A stretch of 64,000 bases of DNA, from positions 1 to 64,000 of the forward strand of contig NZ_CP117269.1 of NCBI RefSeq assembly GCF_007000325.2, read 5' to 3'. Position 1 is the stretch's first letter; every line of letters begins with the position of its first letter. The notes below the pieces were generated by a model. It was not told the DNA's origin. It ran no database searches and saw only the letters and a list, made by a program, of their open reading frames with translations. The translations under genes and the position numbers were made by a program. Positions 1 through 9,837 of this stretch are shown piece by piece. This DNA comes from Rhizobium rhododendri. GTDB lineage: Bacteria; Pseudomonadota; Alphaproteobacteria; Rhizobiales; Rhizobiaceae.

Positions 1-1215
1 ATGCTTCAACCGGCTTCTCAGAACGTCAGAGATACGGCATCGAAAATCGGAGTTTACACTTCGAAGCTCTCTGCAGAACTCAACGACATGCGTGAAGCCG
101 TCTATCCGCCTTCGGCGCAGAAGACATTCGCTCGGACATTTTCCACACTTGATCTTGTTCGGCTGTTAAATGTTCCTGAAAGCACTCTTCGACAAATGAC
201 AATCGAAGGGAAGGGGCCCGTGCCGGAAAGAGCGGACAACAACCGCCGCACCTATACCGTGAACCAGGTTAAGGAGCTGCGTTCGTTTCTCGCTAAACTC
301 CGCCCTGACGATGCCGGTGAACTGTTGCCTCATCGCCGCATGGGCGAAAAGCTGCAGGTCATTGCCACAGCCAATTTCAAAGGCGGCAGTTCAAAGACGA
401 CGACGTCCATTCACCTGGCCCACTTTCTTGGCCTCCAAGGTTACCGTGTTCTTTGCCTTGACCTTGATCCACAGGCGTCAATGACAGCACTCTTTGGTAT
501 TCAGCCAGAATTCGATCTCGGCGAGAACGAAACTACATATGCGTCCATAAGATATGACAATGAGCGCCGGTCCCTAGTGGATATTATCAGACCGACCTAT
601 TTCCCGGGCGTTGATCTCGTGCCCGGAAATCTCGAGCTGATGGATTTCGAGTTTGACACTCCGTCTTATCTGACCTCGAAAAACAGGGATGATCTCGGCC
701 TCTTTTTCGAGCGCCTGAGCAATGCTCTGGCTCGTGTCGATGATCGCTACGATATCGTAATCATCGATACACCCCCGTCGCTTGGATACTCGACGCTGGC
801 AGCGCTCTACGCGGCAACATCTTTGATCATCACGGTTCATCCCGCAATGCTTGATGTTGCCTCGTGCAACCAGTTCCTCATCATGATCTCTGACCTCTCT
901 GAGGTACTCGCGCAGTTCGGCGCGAAGTTCGAACATGATTTCTTTCGGTTCTTGCTGACACGTGTAAATCCAAACGATGGTCCGCAAAAATACATGTCCG
1001 GTGTCATGCGCCGGCTTTTTGGCGACGACGTGCTGGTTTCGGAAGCGCTTGAGTCTACTGCCATCGCCGGGGCAGCGGTTGCTAAGAAGACCCTTTACGA
1101 ACTGGAAGCCGGGGAAGTTGGACGAGAGGCACTGAAACGGGCCATCGAAAGTGCCGATCGCGTCAACTTCGAGATTCTTGATCTGATCCACAAGGTTTGG
1201 GGACGTATCCCATGA
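1..1215 (+). CDS. repA: Plasmid partitioning ATPase RepA (ParA family)
   Basis: The 404-aa product is a ParA-type ATPase that, with RepB, segregates a repABC plasmid and represses the operon. Residues about 48-66 form a MerR/ParA-like helix-turn-helix (LVRLLNVPESTLRQM). A deviant Walker A motif lies near residue 127 (KGGSSKTTTSIHLA), followed by the DLDPQAS and IIDTPPSLGY motifs of this family. Length matches typical RepA (about 400 aa). The stop overlaps the start of repB (ATGA), showing co-transcription and likely translational coupling. The window begins at its ATG, so the promoter and any upstream partition site are not visible. Confidence 0.97.
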   Translation: MLQPASQNVRDTASKIGVYTSKLSAELNDMREAVYPPSAQKTFARTFSTLDLVRLLNVPESTLRQMTIEGKGPVPERADNNRRTYTVNQVKELRSFLAKLRPDDAGELLPHRRMGEKLQVIATANFKGGSSKTTTSIHLAHFLGLQGYRVLCLDLDPQASMTALFGIQPEFDLGENETTYASIRYDNERRSLVDIIRPTYFPGVDLVPGNLELMDFEFDTPSYLTSKNRDDLGLFFERLSNALARVDDRYDIVIIDTPPSLGYSTLAALYAATSLIITVHPAMLDVASCNQFLIMISDLSEVLAQFGAKFEHDFFRFLLTRVNPNDGPQKYMSGVMRRLFGDDVLVSEALESTAIAGAAVAKKTLYELEAGEVGREALKRAIESADRVNFEILDLIHKVWGRIP

Positions 1216-2216
1216 AAAAGAGCATCCTTCAAAAAATGGCTGACGCCGAGAGCCGCGGCGGTTCCATCTCCAGTGCCGAAACGTCAGAAAAGTCCCTGCC
1301 GTCGCGGCGCCATTCGTCGCCCGTGATTTCGAATGTTGGCCGAGCACTGACCCAACTGAGCGAAGACAGCATCATCTCTCTCGATCCCAATAAATTGGAG
1401 CGTTCTCCATACAAGGATCGTTTCGACAGCGATGAAGAGGTGGAAAAGGAGCTGGACGCTCTCAAGATGTCGATAGTCACTGAAGGGCAGAAGATCCCTG
1501 TGCTAGTCCGGCCGCATCCCACCAAAAGCGATCACTATCAGCTTGCATATGGTTACCGTCGTTGGGCAGCGATCAAGGCGATAATGGCGGAAACTGAGCG
1601 GCCAGAGAGCATCAGGATCAAAGCCTACGTCCGCGAGTTGACGGACCGCCAGTTAGTTGAGGAACAGTCCCTCGAAAATGGTGTCAGGGAAAACCTTACC
1701 TGGATTGAGCAAGCTATGTGGGCCGTCCAGCTGAAAAGTGCCGGGCTGTCCCATCGCGCGATATGCCCAATCCTTGGTCTCTCAGAGGCAGCAGTGTCTC
1801 ACCTCTTTCGTGTCACGGATGTGATCCCGGAAGACATCGTTTTCGCGATCGGGAGAGCCAAGGGCGTCGGACGGCCGAAATGGACGACCTTTGCGGACCT
1901 ATTGAGAGATACAAGCAAAGTGGAGCCTGTTCGCAGGTTTATAGAAACGACCGCCTTTCAACAGGCGCACAGTTCAGAACGTGTCGCACTTGCAATTCGC
2001 GCTGCCAGCGGTGCGCCCGAAAAGTTAAGCGAGGCAAGCCAGGAAGAGATGCGCGATTTTGCCGTCGGCGATAGGCTGTTTGGCCGCATGAAACGCACAT
2101 CGTCTGGAACCACCGTGACCATCCCTAAGGAGGAACACGCTTTCGCGCGCTGGCTAGCACAGCGAATGCCGGATTTGCTGCGCGAGTACAATCACCAGGA
2201 CAGCTCCATTCACTGA
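1212..2216 (+). CDS. repB: Plasmid partitioning protein RepB (ParB family)
   Basis: This centromere-binding ParB-type protein works with RepA in plasmid segregation. I start it at ATG 1212 (MKKSILQKMADAESRGG), which overlaps the repA stop as ATGA, giving 334 aa; an in-frame start at 1197 lies inside repA. The N-terminal part has a ParB/Srx-like nuclease fold (KIPVLVRPHP, YGYRRWAA, EEQSLENGVRENL) and the middle a helix-turn-helix (HRAICPILGLSEAAVSHLF). No RepABC-type parS palindrome was found in or beside the operon by eye. Confidence 0.96.
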   Translation: MKKSILQKMADAESRGGSISSAETSEKSLPSRRHSSPVISNVGRALTQLSEDSIISLDPNKLERSPYKDRFDSDEEVEKELDALKMSIVTEGQKIPVLVRPHPTKSDHYQLAYGYRRWAAIKAIMAETERPESIRIKAYVRELTDRQLVEEQSLENGVRENLTWIEQAMWAVQLKSAGLSHRAICPILGLSEAAVSHLFRVTDVIPEDIVFAIGRAKGVGRPKWTTFADLLRDTSKVEPVRRFIETTAFQQAHSSERVALAIRAASGAPEKLSEASQEEMRDFAVGDRLFGRMKRTSSGTTVTIPKEEHAFARWLAQRMPDLLREYNHQDSSIH

Positions 2217-2269
2217 ACGGTGTGGCTGCCATAAGATCAACCGGTCGAGAAGGAGAGACCGTTACAAAA

Positions 2270-2324
2270 GAAAAAGGCCCCCTAAACGTTTCCGTCGTGG
2301 AAGCCTCTCTCAATTCCTTAAGCA
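2270..2324 (-). ncRNA. repABC counter-transcribed RNA (incA/RepE type)
   Basis: The repB-repC gap holds the usual antisense RNA that limits RepC synthesis. On the minus strand a -35-like TTGACT (2354-2359) is followed after 17 nt by GATTCT (2331-2336), placing the start near 2324. The RNA ends in a hairpin: AGGCTTCC pairs with GGGGGCCT (G-U pairs included), followed by TTTTTC, a rho-independent terminator near 2270. The roughly 55-nt size agrees with known repABC ctRNAs. Start and end are predicted by eye. Confidence 0.65.
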
Positions 2325-2418
2325 AGATCGAGAATCGCATTTCCATGAATCCCAGTCAAGTGTCTTTGGCATCGTTTTGGTGAGCGGATTTCTTTTGCCT
2401 CAAGAAAGGTGAAGAAAA

Positions 2419-3741
2419 ATGCAATGTGTAAGTGTGACGACGCCCTTTGGGCGGCGGCCGATGACGCTTAGCATGCTGGCAAGCCAGTACAAGGCCAACG
2501 ACATCGCGCCGGAACAGTCCGTCGACAAGTGGAAGATCTTTCGTGCGCTCTGCGAAGCAAAGCCGCTGCTCGGCCTGTCCGACAGGGCGCTGGCGGTGCT
2601 GAACGCGCTGCTGAGCTTCTATCCGGGCAATGAGCTCAGCGCAAAGCACGGCCTCGTGGTCTTTCCCTCCAACGCCCAGCTGTCGATCCGCGCCCACGGC
2701 ATTGCGCCGGCAACGCTGCGCCGCCATCTGGCTGCCCTGGTCGAGGCCGGATTGCTGGTTCGCAAGGATAGCCCGAACGGCAAGCGCTTTGCGCGCCGTG
2801 ACGGGGAGGGGGAGGTCGACCAGGCGTATGGCTTCAATATCGCTCCGCTGATTGCTCGTGCCGATGAGATCCAGGCATTGGCAGCGCAGGTCACCGTCGA
2901 CCGCGCCCTGTTCAGGGCGATGCGCGAGCGCCTGTCGCTCTGCCGGCGTGACATTGCCAAGCTGATCGAGACGGCTCTGGAAGAGGGTGTGCCGGGTGAC
3001 TGGACGATGGTGCATGGCCATTTCCGCGATCTCGTGGCTCGGATCCCGCGCTCTCCCGACATCCATGACATCACGCCTATTGTCGAGGAGATGGAGATGC
3101 TGCGCGAGGAAGTCCTCAACCTGTTGGAAATTCGCATAAATGTTCAAAATATGCACGGCAATGAGTCCCAAGCTGAGCGCCACATACAGAATTCAAATCC
3201 CGACTCTAAATCTGATCTTGAACCAGCTTCGGACAAGAAGCAGGGCGAAACATCGGTAATCCAACCACAGGCGTCGGATATGCCGATGGGACACACCGCT
3301 GCAGCGGATGAGAGCAGCGAGCGCAAAAGCGTGACGGATGCCCGTTCGGTAAAACCGCGAAGGCTGGCTGTGGCCGGCGGAGATCAACCGGGCCTGAAGG
3401 CGTTTCCGCTCGGGCTTGTGTTGCAGGCCTGCCCGGAAATCCTGTCCTACGGCCCGGGCGGCAGTATCGGCAGCTGGCGAGACCTGATGGCGGCAGCCGT
3501 CGTCGTCCGCTCGATGCTGGGGGTCAGCCCCAGCGCCTACGAGGAGGCCTGCGCCATCATGGGGCCCGAGAATGCGGCGACGGTCATGGCTTGCGTGTTG
3601 GAACGAGCCGGCAGCATCACGTCGGCGGGCGGATATCTGCGCGACCTCACCCGCAGGACGGAGCGCGGCGAGTTCGCCATCGGTCCGATGCTGATGTCGC
3701 TCGCAAGGGCCAATGGCGGCAGACGCCAGCGGACAGGGTGA
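2419..3741 (+). CDS. repC: Replication initiator RepC
   Basis: The 440-aa product is the initiator of repABC plasmids; in this family it binds an origin inside its own gene. The N-terminus MQCVSVTTPFGRRPMTLSML is the highly conserved RepC start and fixes the ATG at 2419. The N-terminal half carries a winged-helix domain (NAQLSIRAHGIAPATLRRHLAALVEAGLL). A low-complexity linker at about residues 245-315 leads to the conserved C-terminal domain (LQACPEILSYGPGGSIGSWRDL). An AAGAAAGGTGAAG stretch precedes the ATG. Expression is probably limited by the ctRNA upstream. Confidence 0.97.
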   Translation: MQCVSVTTPFGRRPMTLSMLASQYKANDIAPEQSVDKWKIFRALCEAKPLLGLSDRALAVLNALLSFYPGNELSAKHGLVVFPSNAQLSIRAHGIAPATLRRHLAALVEAGLLVRKDSPNGKRFARRDGEGEVDQAYGFNIAPLIARADEIQALAAQVTVDRALFRAMRERLSLCRRDIAKLIETALEEGVPGDWTMVHGHFRDLVARIPRSPDIHDITPIVEEMEMLREEVLNLLEIRINVQNMHGNESQAERHIQNSNPDSKSDLEPASDKKQGETSVIQPQASDMPMGHTAAADESSERKSVTDARSVKPRRLAVAGGDQPGLKAFPLGLVLQACPEILSYGPGGSIGSWRDLMAAAVVVRSMLGVSPSAYEEACAIMGPENAATVMACVLERAGSITSAGGYLRDLTRRTERGEFAIGPMLMSLARANGGRRQRTG

Positions 3742-4554
3742 GGTGACATTAGGGTGACGGAGAGCCCCGATTCGGTCGAGGGCGGACAGGCCAGCTATCA
3801 CCAGGGTGTGAGAACGCCCCCGCAGATTTACTTTCGGTAGTTATGCATTTCGCCAGGTAGCCTATCAGACGTTTTGGGGCCGGCGGCGGATTGGCGGCGT
3901 GCCGTTTTGCCATGGTTTTCTCGCACAGTATTCCGATGCTTTGTACAAATAATGAATGCGTGAGAAAATGACCTGTTGCAAGCGTGTTTTATGGTTGAAA
4001 TGCGGCCCCGCCAGACTCGTAGCGTCACCTCGCACAAGCAATGGGTCGTCCACAAGCCTAACGCGCTCTGGTGGCCATTCGTGGCGGAAATCCTGAAAGC
4101 CACGGAATTCGGAGGAGGGGAGGGGCGAGAGGGGGCGCCAGAGAAAAAGACTATGGAAAAATTCGCATTCGCTCGGCAAGTGTGGCGTTTAGCTCCCCGT
4201 CACGTTCTGGATGTGACGGCTCACCGATGGAAACCCATGAGGTCTACTCAGAGGCGAAGATACCCGGCGTGGCCAGCCATGCTCCAACCACACTTGGCTC
4301 GAGAGGAACGCTTGATTGCCCACGAGACAAGCCAACGGCTGGGCCAACTTGATGTGGATCACTTCAGATCAGAACTTGTAACCGACCAGCAACCCGGCGC
4401 GTGTAATCCTAGGATTTGGGCCGTCGCAGAGATTGCCGTGCGAGGAGTGATTGATCTGGGCCATCCCAAGCCTAATCACAGATACCCCCCTCGATTAAAT
4501 CTGTGTTTTCCCGCTTCTCATGCCTAGACCTAAACCTTTACAACAATAAGTCTA
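3742..4554 (+). other. Gap after repC without a convincing gene
   Basis: About 0.8 kb between repC and the ROK gene. A 183-codon open frame (3976-4527, plus) exists, but it has no ribosome binding site, is rich in Arg/Pro/His and shows no recognisable motif, so I do not call it a gene. No parS-like palindrome and no recombinase remnant was recognised here. Confidence 0.5.
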
Positions 4555-5727
4555 TTGAACTTAATCGTGCACTTGCCCTTGCATGCAGCGATGGTACGGT
4601 TGGCCATGCCTCAATTTTTACCCACCTTTTCGACACTATCTCCATCAGATCGACGGATCGTATCGCTGCTCCTTGACTCGGGACCAATGTCTCGGGCTGA
4701 ATTAGCTGATCGAACCGGCGTGACTCGTCCTGCCGTCACCCAAATGGTAGCCAGCCTCGATCGCTTTGGCCTAGTGGAGGAAGGTCCGAGCCGCAGAGGA
4801 CTACGTGGTCAACCAGCGCGCCCAATCAGTATCCGTGGTGCTGCGGGGTATTCGGGAGGCATCAGTTTTTCACAAACGTACCTCGATGCCGCAATCATAG
4901 ACATGACCGGGCGTCCAATCGGTCAGAAGCGCTTGCCCCTTACATCGCCCGATCCCGAGACTGTCGCAAAAGTCGCTCAAACAGCCTTACTTGCTATCAA
5001 AGCCGAAGCGTCAGTCAAGAACATGAGCCTATTGGGGATCGGCTTCGCGATGCCTGGTGATTTCTGGATTGGGAAAGCGCTCTTGGCGGCCCACGTTTAC
5101 TTTCCCGGCTTCGATAAGCTCGACGCACAGTCATTCTTCCAGGCACGGTTCGAAGAACGTATTTTCGTGGAGAATGATGGGCGGACATGCATCATGGGCG
5201 AGCGGCTCGCGGGGGTTGGCCGTGGGCATAGCGATTTCATGCTGGTTCATATTGGCCACGGCGTGGGTGGCGGCCTGTTCCTTGACAACCGTCTCTATAG
5301 AGGGGCCCATCTAAACGCCGGTCCGCTGTACACCTTTTTCCCGATCGATCAGCCTCGCCCCTCGGGTCAGGACTTGCTAGAGACCTTACGCAGGGCGGGC
5401 TTTTCGGCGAAGGATTTCGACACGCTCGAGGAAGCAGGATCGGACGAAGCCGCGGTAATCGCAGAATGGACCACGCGCGCTGGAACCCAGCTCGCTCCTT
5501 ATTTACATCATGTCGCCAACGTTCTCGACCCGGAATTCATCATCGTTGGAGGGCGGCTGCCAGCGTCGATCCTTTCGGCGATCGTAGAAGCTACCGGTCT
5601 GCCATTGGAAGCGCTGGAGAATCAGATCGCGGGGTCCCCCCCAGTCGTTCGCGCTTCGTCGCTCGGCGCAGAAGCCGGCGCGATCGGCGCAGCGTCAGTC
5701 CCTATATTCGATCTATTGCATGCATGA
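4555..5727 (+). CDS. ROK-family transcriptional regulator
   Basis: This is a sugar-responsive repressor of the NagC/XylR (ROK) type: an N-terminal winged helix (SRAELADRTGVTRPAVTQMVASL) followed by a sugar-kinase-like fold with VENDGRTCIMGE, HIGHGVGGGLFLD and LDPEFIIVGGRLP. The start is uncertain: TTG 4555 gives 390 aa, while ATG 4591 or 4606 give 378 or 373 aa; none has a strong Shine-Dalgarno. It converges with the pectinesterase gene and may control it and/or the glycerophosphodiesterase. Its sensor half resembles that of the second ROK protein (10870-12024), sharing VENDG/FENDG, GHGxGGG, RPSGQDLL and EAGAIGAAS-like stretches, so they look like paralogues. Confidence 0.88.
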   Translation: MNLIVHLPLHAAMVRLAMPQFLPTFSTLSPSDRRIVSLLLDSGPMSRAELADRTGVTRPAVTQMVASLDRFGLVEEGPSRRGLRGQPARPISIRGAAGYSGGISFSQTYLDAAIIDMTGRPIGQKRLPLTSPDPETVAKVAQTALLAIKAEASVKNMSLLGIGFAMPGDFWIGKALLAAHVYFPGFDKLDAQSFFQARFEERIFVENDGRTCIMGERLAGVGRGHSDFMLVHIGHGVGGGLFLDNRLYRGAHLNAGPLYTFFPIDQPRPSGQDLLETLRRAGFSAKDFDTLEEAGSDEAAVIAEWTTRAGTQLAPYLHHVANVLDPEFIIVGGRLPASILSAIVEATGLPLEALENQIAGSPPVVRASSLGAEAGAIGAASVPIFDLLHA

Positions 5728-5747
5728 TCCGCCAATCATGCATGCAA
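5716..5747. repeat. Perfect 13-bp inverted repeat at the ROK gene 3' end
   Basis: TTGCATGCATGAT (5716-5728) and its exact reverse complement (5735-5747) are separated by CCGCCA, and overlap the ROK stop codon. It lies between two convergent genes, so it may be a bidirectional transcription stop. It has no T-run, so an operator or a recombination relic is also possible. Confidence 0.5.
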
Positions 5748-5806
5748 TGACGTTATCGAAGTCAATATATAAATTACATGCGGCATGGCGCTCAGTTGGT
5801 ACTCTA

Positions 5807-8533
5807 TTACGGATTTGTCTTGAAGGACTTGATAACAGTCGGGCTGTTGAAGCCGTTATAGACTCGGAGAGACATCCAGTAGGTAGTGTTGGGTCTGAGG
5901 TTGGTGAAATTCCAGGACTTGGCCGTGAACCCGTGGCTGGTGCCGGCGATAGCCTTGCCCTGATAGGCGTCGAGTTCGCTGGCATAGAGCGCCGTGTACG
6001 CTCCCGCATGCGGCACTGCACCGCCAAAGACAGGCTGGACACCTTCGTTGTCCACCGTGAAGCTCAGAGCGGCCGTCTTGGATGCCGGATTGATGACGAT
6101 ATCTGTTGGCACGCTGGGGTCATGGCTGGTGGGTGTCACATGAACCGCGTCCGAAGGTGCGCTCGACCCCTGAGCGTTGAACGCGCTGACTTGAACAGTT
6201 ACCGGCTCGTCATTGCGAGCCACCTCGACATAGGCCGTGTAGGCATAGGCCGGAAAGTTGAAAGGACCGTAGTCCCGGCCGTGCTGACGCGCTGTCACCG
6301 AATAGCCCTGTTCTGCCGGCTGTGCTGGCTGCCCAGCCCATGTCACCTGGACGTTTCCATTTCCGCCGACGTCGGCGGTGATAACCGGCGCCTTAGGTGC
6401 ACCGATCCCGGGCACTTCTACCGGCACGTTCTGCTCGTTGAGCTTCGAACCGTCGCTGACCAGCGTAGGTTGCCATCCATCGCTTCCCGCGAGATAAATT
6501 CCCGGTGCCAGTGCCGCCACCTCACTCGCCGTCAAGGGCACGTTGCTCTTGGGAGACGCGGATTCACGTTGGGAAATATCGAACGGCGAAGATCCCTGCC
6601 CATTCATATCACCGTATTTCGTGTTGTATTCGCGATAGGTAGAAGTGGGCAGATTGTTCGTCCCCGGCTGCCCATTCATAGGCGGTACAAACTCAATCCA
6701 CCCATCATCGGTGATCTGTGGCCCCATTGTCGAGTTGAGGAAGTAGACCGTCGAACGACTACCCCATGGGCGACCCAGCCAAGCGTTGGTCATATATGGG
6801 CTGTCAAACAGAAACCGTGTATTATTGAAAACAAACCCGCTATCTTCGCTTTCGGTCTCACGCTTTTGAGCGGTAATGGTATTTTCACCGATAAGACTGC
6901 CGTGAAGCTTGGTCTTCAACGTGCAACCATCGAAAACCGCCTTTCCATTCCCAAAAATGTAGTCGACATATCCTTCGACGTAGCAGTTGCTGAAATAGGC
7001 CCTTTTCAGGCCAGATAGGTACAGGGTATCCTGGCCTCCAAGGACCCGAACGGCACGATAAACTGCCCGATCGCCATTCGAAAGAAGCGCTACCGCCTGC
7101 GCATTATTTTGATATCCAGGTCTTTCATAATCAGCGGTGTTCTGGATAGTCAGATTGCTGACATAGGCGTCATCACCATTAATCGCGACGGTATAACTGC
7201 CGGAAGTCCCGTAAGGTTGGCCAGTCGCTTGATTGGTCGCGCCCGCCGAATGATTACCGGTAATAACGACCTTGGTCGCGTCGGTCCCCGTTCCGATGAG
7301 CTTGACGTTCGGCTGCGTAATATTGATCGTTTCTGAGTAGACGCCCGGTGGAATCCGGATCGTTCCGCCTGTGGCAGGAAGTGCGTTGATTGCAGCTTGG
7401 ATGGTCGAGAAACTACCTCCATTACCATCTTCGCCCTGCAAAATGACGCCGTTCGGATCGACGTTGGCAGTAAACCCCGTCCGTGCCGCGGTTGCGACGT
7501 CAGAAGGCGGATTTCCTGGACTTGCTGTGCCACATGGTGTCTTTATCGTGCTGTCGAGAAATTTCCCGGAATTGCATGGCTGCATGTCGACATCGAGGAA
7601 ATAGCTCCCCTTCAACGTGTTCTGATATGCCACGACTTCACGCGGCGACAGCGGCGAGGAGAAGATCGTCGCGGTCTCGTAACCGGGCAGGGCCTTAATG
7701 GGGTTAATCGTCGGCGATCCCTGCCCTGGTGCGCTTGCGGCTCCGAGGACCCACGGCCCCACGCCACCGAACGTCAAAGGGTTGGGCCTTCCGGTTGGCG
7801 TTCCGGTGGGGAACGGGACATGCGGGAAGCCCGAATCTAAAAGCGCCTGATCCCATTGATAGGCAGTGAAGGCGAGGAAGTATGTGTATGGGGCAAACCG
7901 GTCGACACGGACTTTGCCGTCTGGCGTGAACGTGTAATAAACCCATTCAACACCCCAGAATGTGCCGGTGGGTCCCAGCAAATCCATATCCCAGGACTGC
8001 TGCCAAAATGCGGTGGTAGGCTTTCCGGTCTGAAGCATGCTCTTCCCGAAGGCCCACTTTTGACCTGAAGCTGCGGGCTGGGCGCCTAGCATGAACGACA
8101 AATAGCCATCGTTGCCGGATGAACTCAGGAGTGACAGCGTTGATCCACCCGTCGGCGCAGTGTTGTCGCGGGTTTTCTGGACGAGCATCACGGTAAAGCC
8201 CGTATTCGGATCAACCTGTGCAAGGGTAGTCGTTTCGAGTGACGAGTTCGCAGGAAAATTGAAACCGGTTCGCCCTGTCGATGCATCATAGAACGTCTCC
8301 GTATCCTTCGGCGCAGGATAATCGACGTTTGCAAGGGAGTCATGGATAAAAAATTTTGGATAGTCGCCGAATACAGGCGCAAGCTTGGGGGTAAGGGCTT
8401 GCGATACCTTATCGGTCGCCTTTTTTGTGCAATCCGCTTGATCCGTGCATGATTGGGCGTGGGCAGGGGCCGAGACAGCGATCAAAATGGCCAGCGTCGA
8501 GCACCGTGCGACTAATGATTTCCACATCTTCAT
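5807..8533 (-). CDS. Secreted pectinesterase with FN3-like C-terminus
   Basis: This protein of about 908 aa should de-esterify plant pectin outside the cytoplasm. It starts with a signal peptide (KSLVARCSTLAILIAVSAPAHAQ). Residues about 30-340 are a region I do not recognise. Residues about 355-660 are a right-handed beta-helix pectinesterase domain with GGTIRIPPGVYSE, GGQDTLYLSG, YVDYIFGNGKAVF (family DFIFG) and WLGRPWGSRSTVYF, so the catalytic Asp/Arg motifs are present. The last 200 residues hold two fibronectin-III-like segments (VQVTWAG..., NFTNLRPNTTYWMSLRVYNG). ATG 8533 is preceded by AGGAAATTG; GTG 8536 is also in frame. It follows the glycerophosphodiesterase gene by 34 bp, probably in one operon. 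Confidence 0.88.
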   Translation of the reverse strand: MKMWKSLVARCSTLAILIAVSAPAHAQSCTDQADCTKKATDKVSQALTPKLAPVFGDYPKFFIHDSLANVDYPAPKDTETFYDASTGRTGFNFPANSSLETTTLAQVDPNTGFTVMLVQKTRDNTAPTGGSTLSLLSSSGNDGYLSFMLGAQPAASGQKWAFGKSMLQTGKPTTAFWQQSWDMDLLGPTGTFWGVEWVYYTFTPDGKVRVDRFAPYTYFLAFTAYQWDQALLDSGFPHVPFPTGTPTGRPNPLTFGGVGPWVLGAASAPGQGSPTINPIKALPGYETATIFSSPLSPREVVAYQNTLKGSYFLDVDMQPCNSGKFLDSTIKTPCGTASPGNPPSDVATAARTGFTANVDPNGVILQGEDGNGGSFSTIQAAINALPATGGTIRIPPGVYSETINITQPNVKLIGTGTDATKVVITGNHSAGATNQATGQPYGTSGSYTVAINGDDAYVSNLTIQNTADYERPGYQNNAQAVALLSNGDRAVYRAVRVLGGQDTLYLSGLKRAYFSNCYVEGYVDYIFGNGKAVFDGCTLKTKLHGSLIGENTITAQKRETESEDSGFVFNNTRFLFDSPYMTNAWLGRPWGSRSTVYFLNSTMGPQITDDGWIEFVPPMNGQPGTNNLPTSTYREYNTKYGDMNGQGSSPFDISQRESASPKSNVPLTASEVAALAPGIYLAGSDGWQPTLVSDGSKLNEQNVPVEVPGIGAPKAPVITADVGGNGNVQVTWAGQPAQPAEQGYSVTARQHGRDYGPFNFPAYAYTAYVEVARNDEPVTVQVSAFNAQGSSAPSDAVHVTPTSHDPSVPTDIVINPASKTAALSFTVDNEGVQPVFGGAVPHAGAYTALYASELDAYQGKAIAGTSHGFTAKSWNFTNLRPNTTYWMSLRVYNGFNSPTVIKSFKTNP

Positions 8534-8567
8534 CACAATTTCCTATTGATCCGAGTTATGTTGATTT

Positions 8568-9695
8568 CTAGTTTCCGAGCTTGCTTGTGTTACGACGCCC
8601 GATCTGCTTCAACATATCGCCCACGACATCGGGATAGTCGGTGGTGATAAGGTTCGTACGGTTGATGATGGCCATCTCTGGATCACCGCGGTAATCCGGG
8701 ATGATGCCATCAGCGGACGAAGACCTCGGGTCCGTTATGTGCTGATGGCAGCATTTGCTTGAGCCAATAGGCACGCCTTCTGGAAAGGTGTTGCTTTCAT
8801 GGTACGTGGAGAATGATTGCTTCTGATCAACATAGTCAAAATATTTCTGAAGGCCATCGCCCCGGTAATATTGGTTCATCTCAAACTGAACCGGAAATGG
8901 CGCTGTGTTCCACTGAGTGTACGCCACGTCTTGGTGCGGGTCGTAGCTCGAGTCTTTCACGTTTACATCGTCGGGATTTGTCGTCAGCACGAGACCTCCA
9001 AGTGACGTGGGATCGTAGGTCGTGCGATTCAAAAAGGTAGCAAGATCGACGGCGTCTCTGGCCTTCGTTTTGATCACCACCGCTTTCGATAGTTTTGGGT
9101 TGTTCTTTGCGGAGAGAATATCGAGACACCGCTGGATCAATTCGATCGCGTCGGTCGAACCTGTACCCGTCGCACGGCTTTTGACGTCCACGATCATCAC
9201 ATAACCATACCCGTCAGTGCTGATATACTGGGCCAAGAGATCCAGTGCGTCGGAAAAGGTCAGAAATTTGGCATTTTTTCCGCTCGGATCCTTGAACACT
9301 CTACCGTGTCGATCGCGAAGGTTCGTATTCTTCAACTGGGTATACGTCTGATCGTATATTGCGCCGCTTCCCGTTGATTCACGCTCGATCGTGAAGTCAT
9401 GAGAAAGCACAACCTCTTTATCCGAGGTAAATCTGACATCGATCTCGACGCTTTCTATTCCGGCGTTCCACGCCTCCTGAAGGGCGTACGCGGAATTTTC
9501 GGGATAGGTTTCCCAGAGTCCACGATGCGCCGAGAGAAGAACTAGATCCGATGCTGGATCAGGGGGGCCGAACATCGCTCCTGTAATCGAACTAACCAGA
9601 TAGGGCGATATTTTCACTGGCAGGACGGTTTGGCTCTGCGCGACCATGGGCGCCGTCAGAGCGGTGATCGAGATCAATATACCGATAATGCGCAT
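8568..9695 (-). CDS. Secreted glycerophosphodiester phosphodiesterase
   Basis: The 375-aa exported enzyme should hydrolyse glycerophosphodiesters (deacylated phospholipids) to sn-glycerol-3-phosphate plus an alcohol. The N-terminus (MRIIGILISITALTAPMVAQSQ) is a signal peptide. The GDPD motifs are present: LLSAHRGLWETYPENS (HRG and E), VEIDVRFTSD (ExD) and VVLSHDFTIERESTGSG (HD). Internal DVKS and MAIINRTNLITTDYPD match the end of the TIM barrel. GGAGG precedes ATG 9695. It is first in an operon with the pectinesterase, implying co-ordinated attack on plant wall and membrane material. Confidence 0.88.
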   Translation of the reverse strand: MRIIGILISITALTAPMVAQSQTVLPVKISPYLVSSITGAMFGPPDPASDLVLLSAHRGLWETYPENSAYALQEAWNAGIESVEIDVRFTSDKEVVLSHDFTIERESTGSGAIYDQTYTQLKNTNLRDRHGRVFKDPSGKNAKFLTFSDALDLLAQYISTDGYGYVMIVDVKSRATGTGSTDAIELIQRCLDILSAKNNPKLSKAVVIKTKARDAVDLATFLNRTTYDPTSLGGLVLTTNPDDVNVKDSSYDPHQDVAYTQWNTAPFPVQFEMNQYYRGDGLQKYFDYVDQKQSFSTYHESNTFPEGVPIGSSKCCHQHITDPRSSSADGIIPDYRGDPEMAIINRTNLITTDYPDVVGDMLKQIGRRNTSKLGN

Positions 9696-9837
9696 CAGAC
9701 TTCCTCCTTCACAAGATTTCCTCTTGCTAGGGCGCAGGTAAGCAAGAGTCTAAAGTAAATGCAACTTAATTTAATTGGGTCAGTCGGCCGGAAGCTCCGA
9801 TTTTTGCCTAATCAAAGAACAGACGGTGAACCCGTGA

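Noticed and set aside
2356..3183. Long minus-strand open frame opposite repC
   Set aside because: Mirror of a GC-rich coding gene; repC is unambiguous on the plus strand.
3976..4527. 183-codon open frame after repC
   Set aside because: No ribosome binding site, odd composition and no motif; treated as non-coding.
1..4554. parS centromere of the repABC cassette
   Set aside because: I looked for the GTTnnnnGCnnnnAAC-type palindrome within and just after the operon and saw none; it may be upstream of the window.
5720..7018. 432-codon plus-strand frame
   Set aside because: Lies opposite the pectinesterase gene, Arg/Cys/His-rich, no domain.
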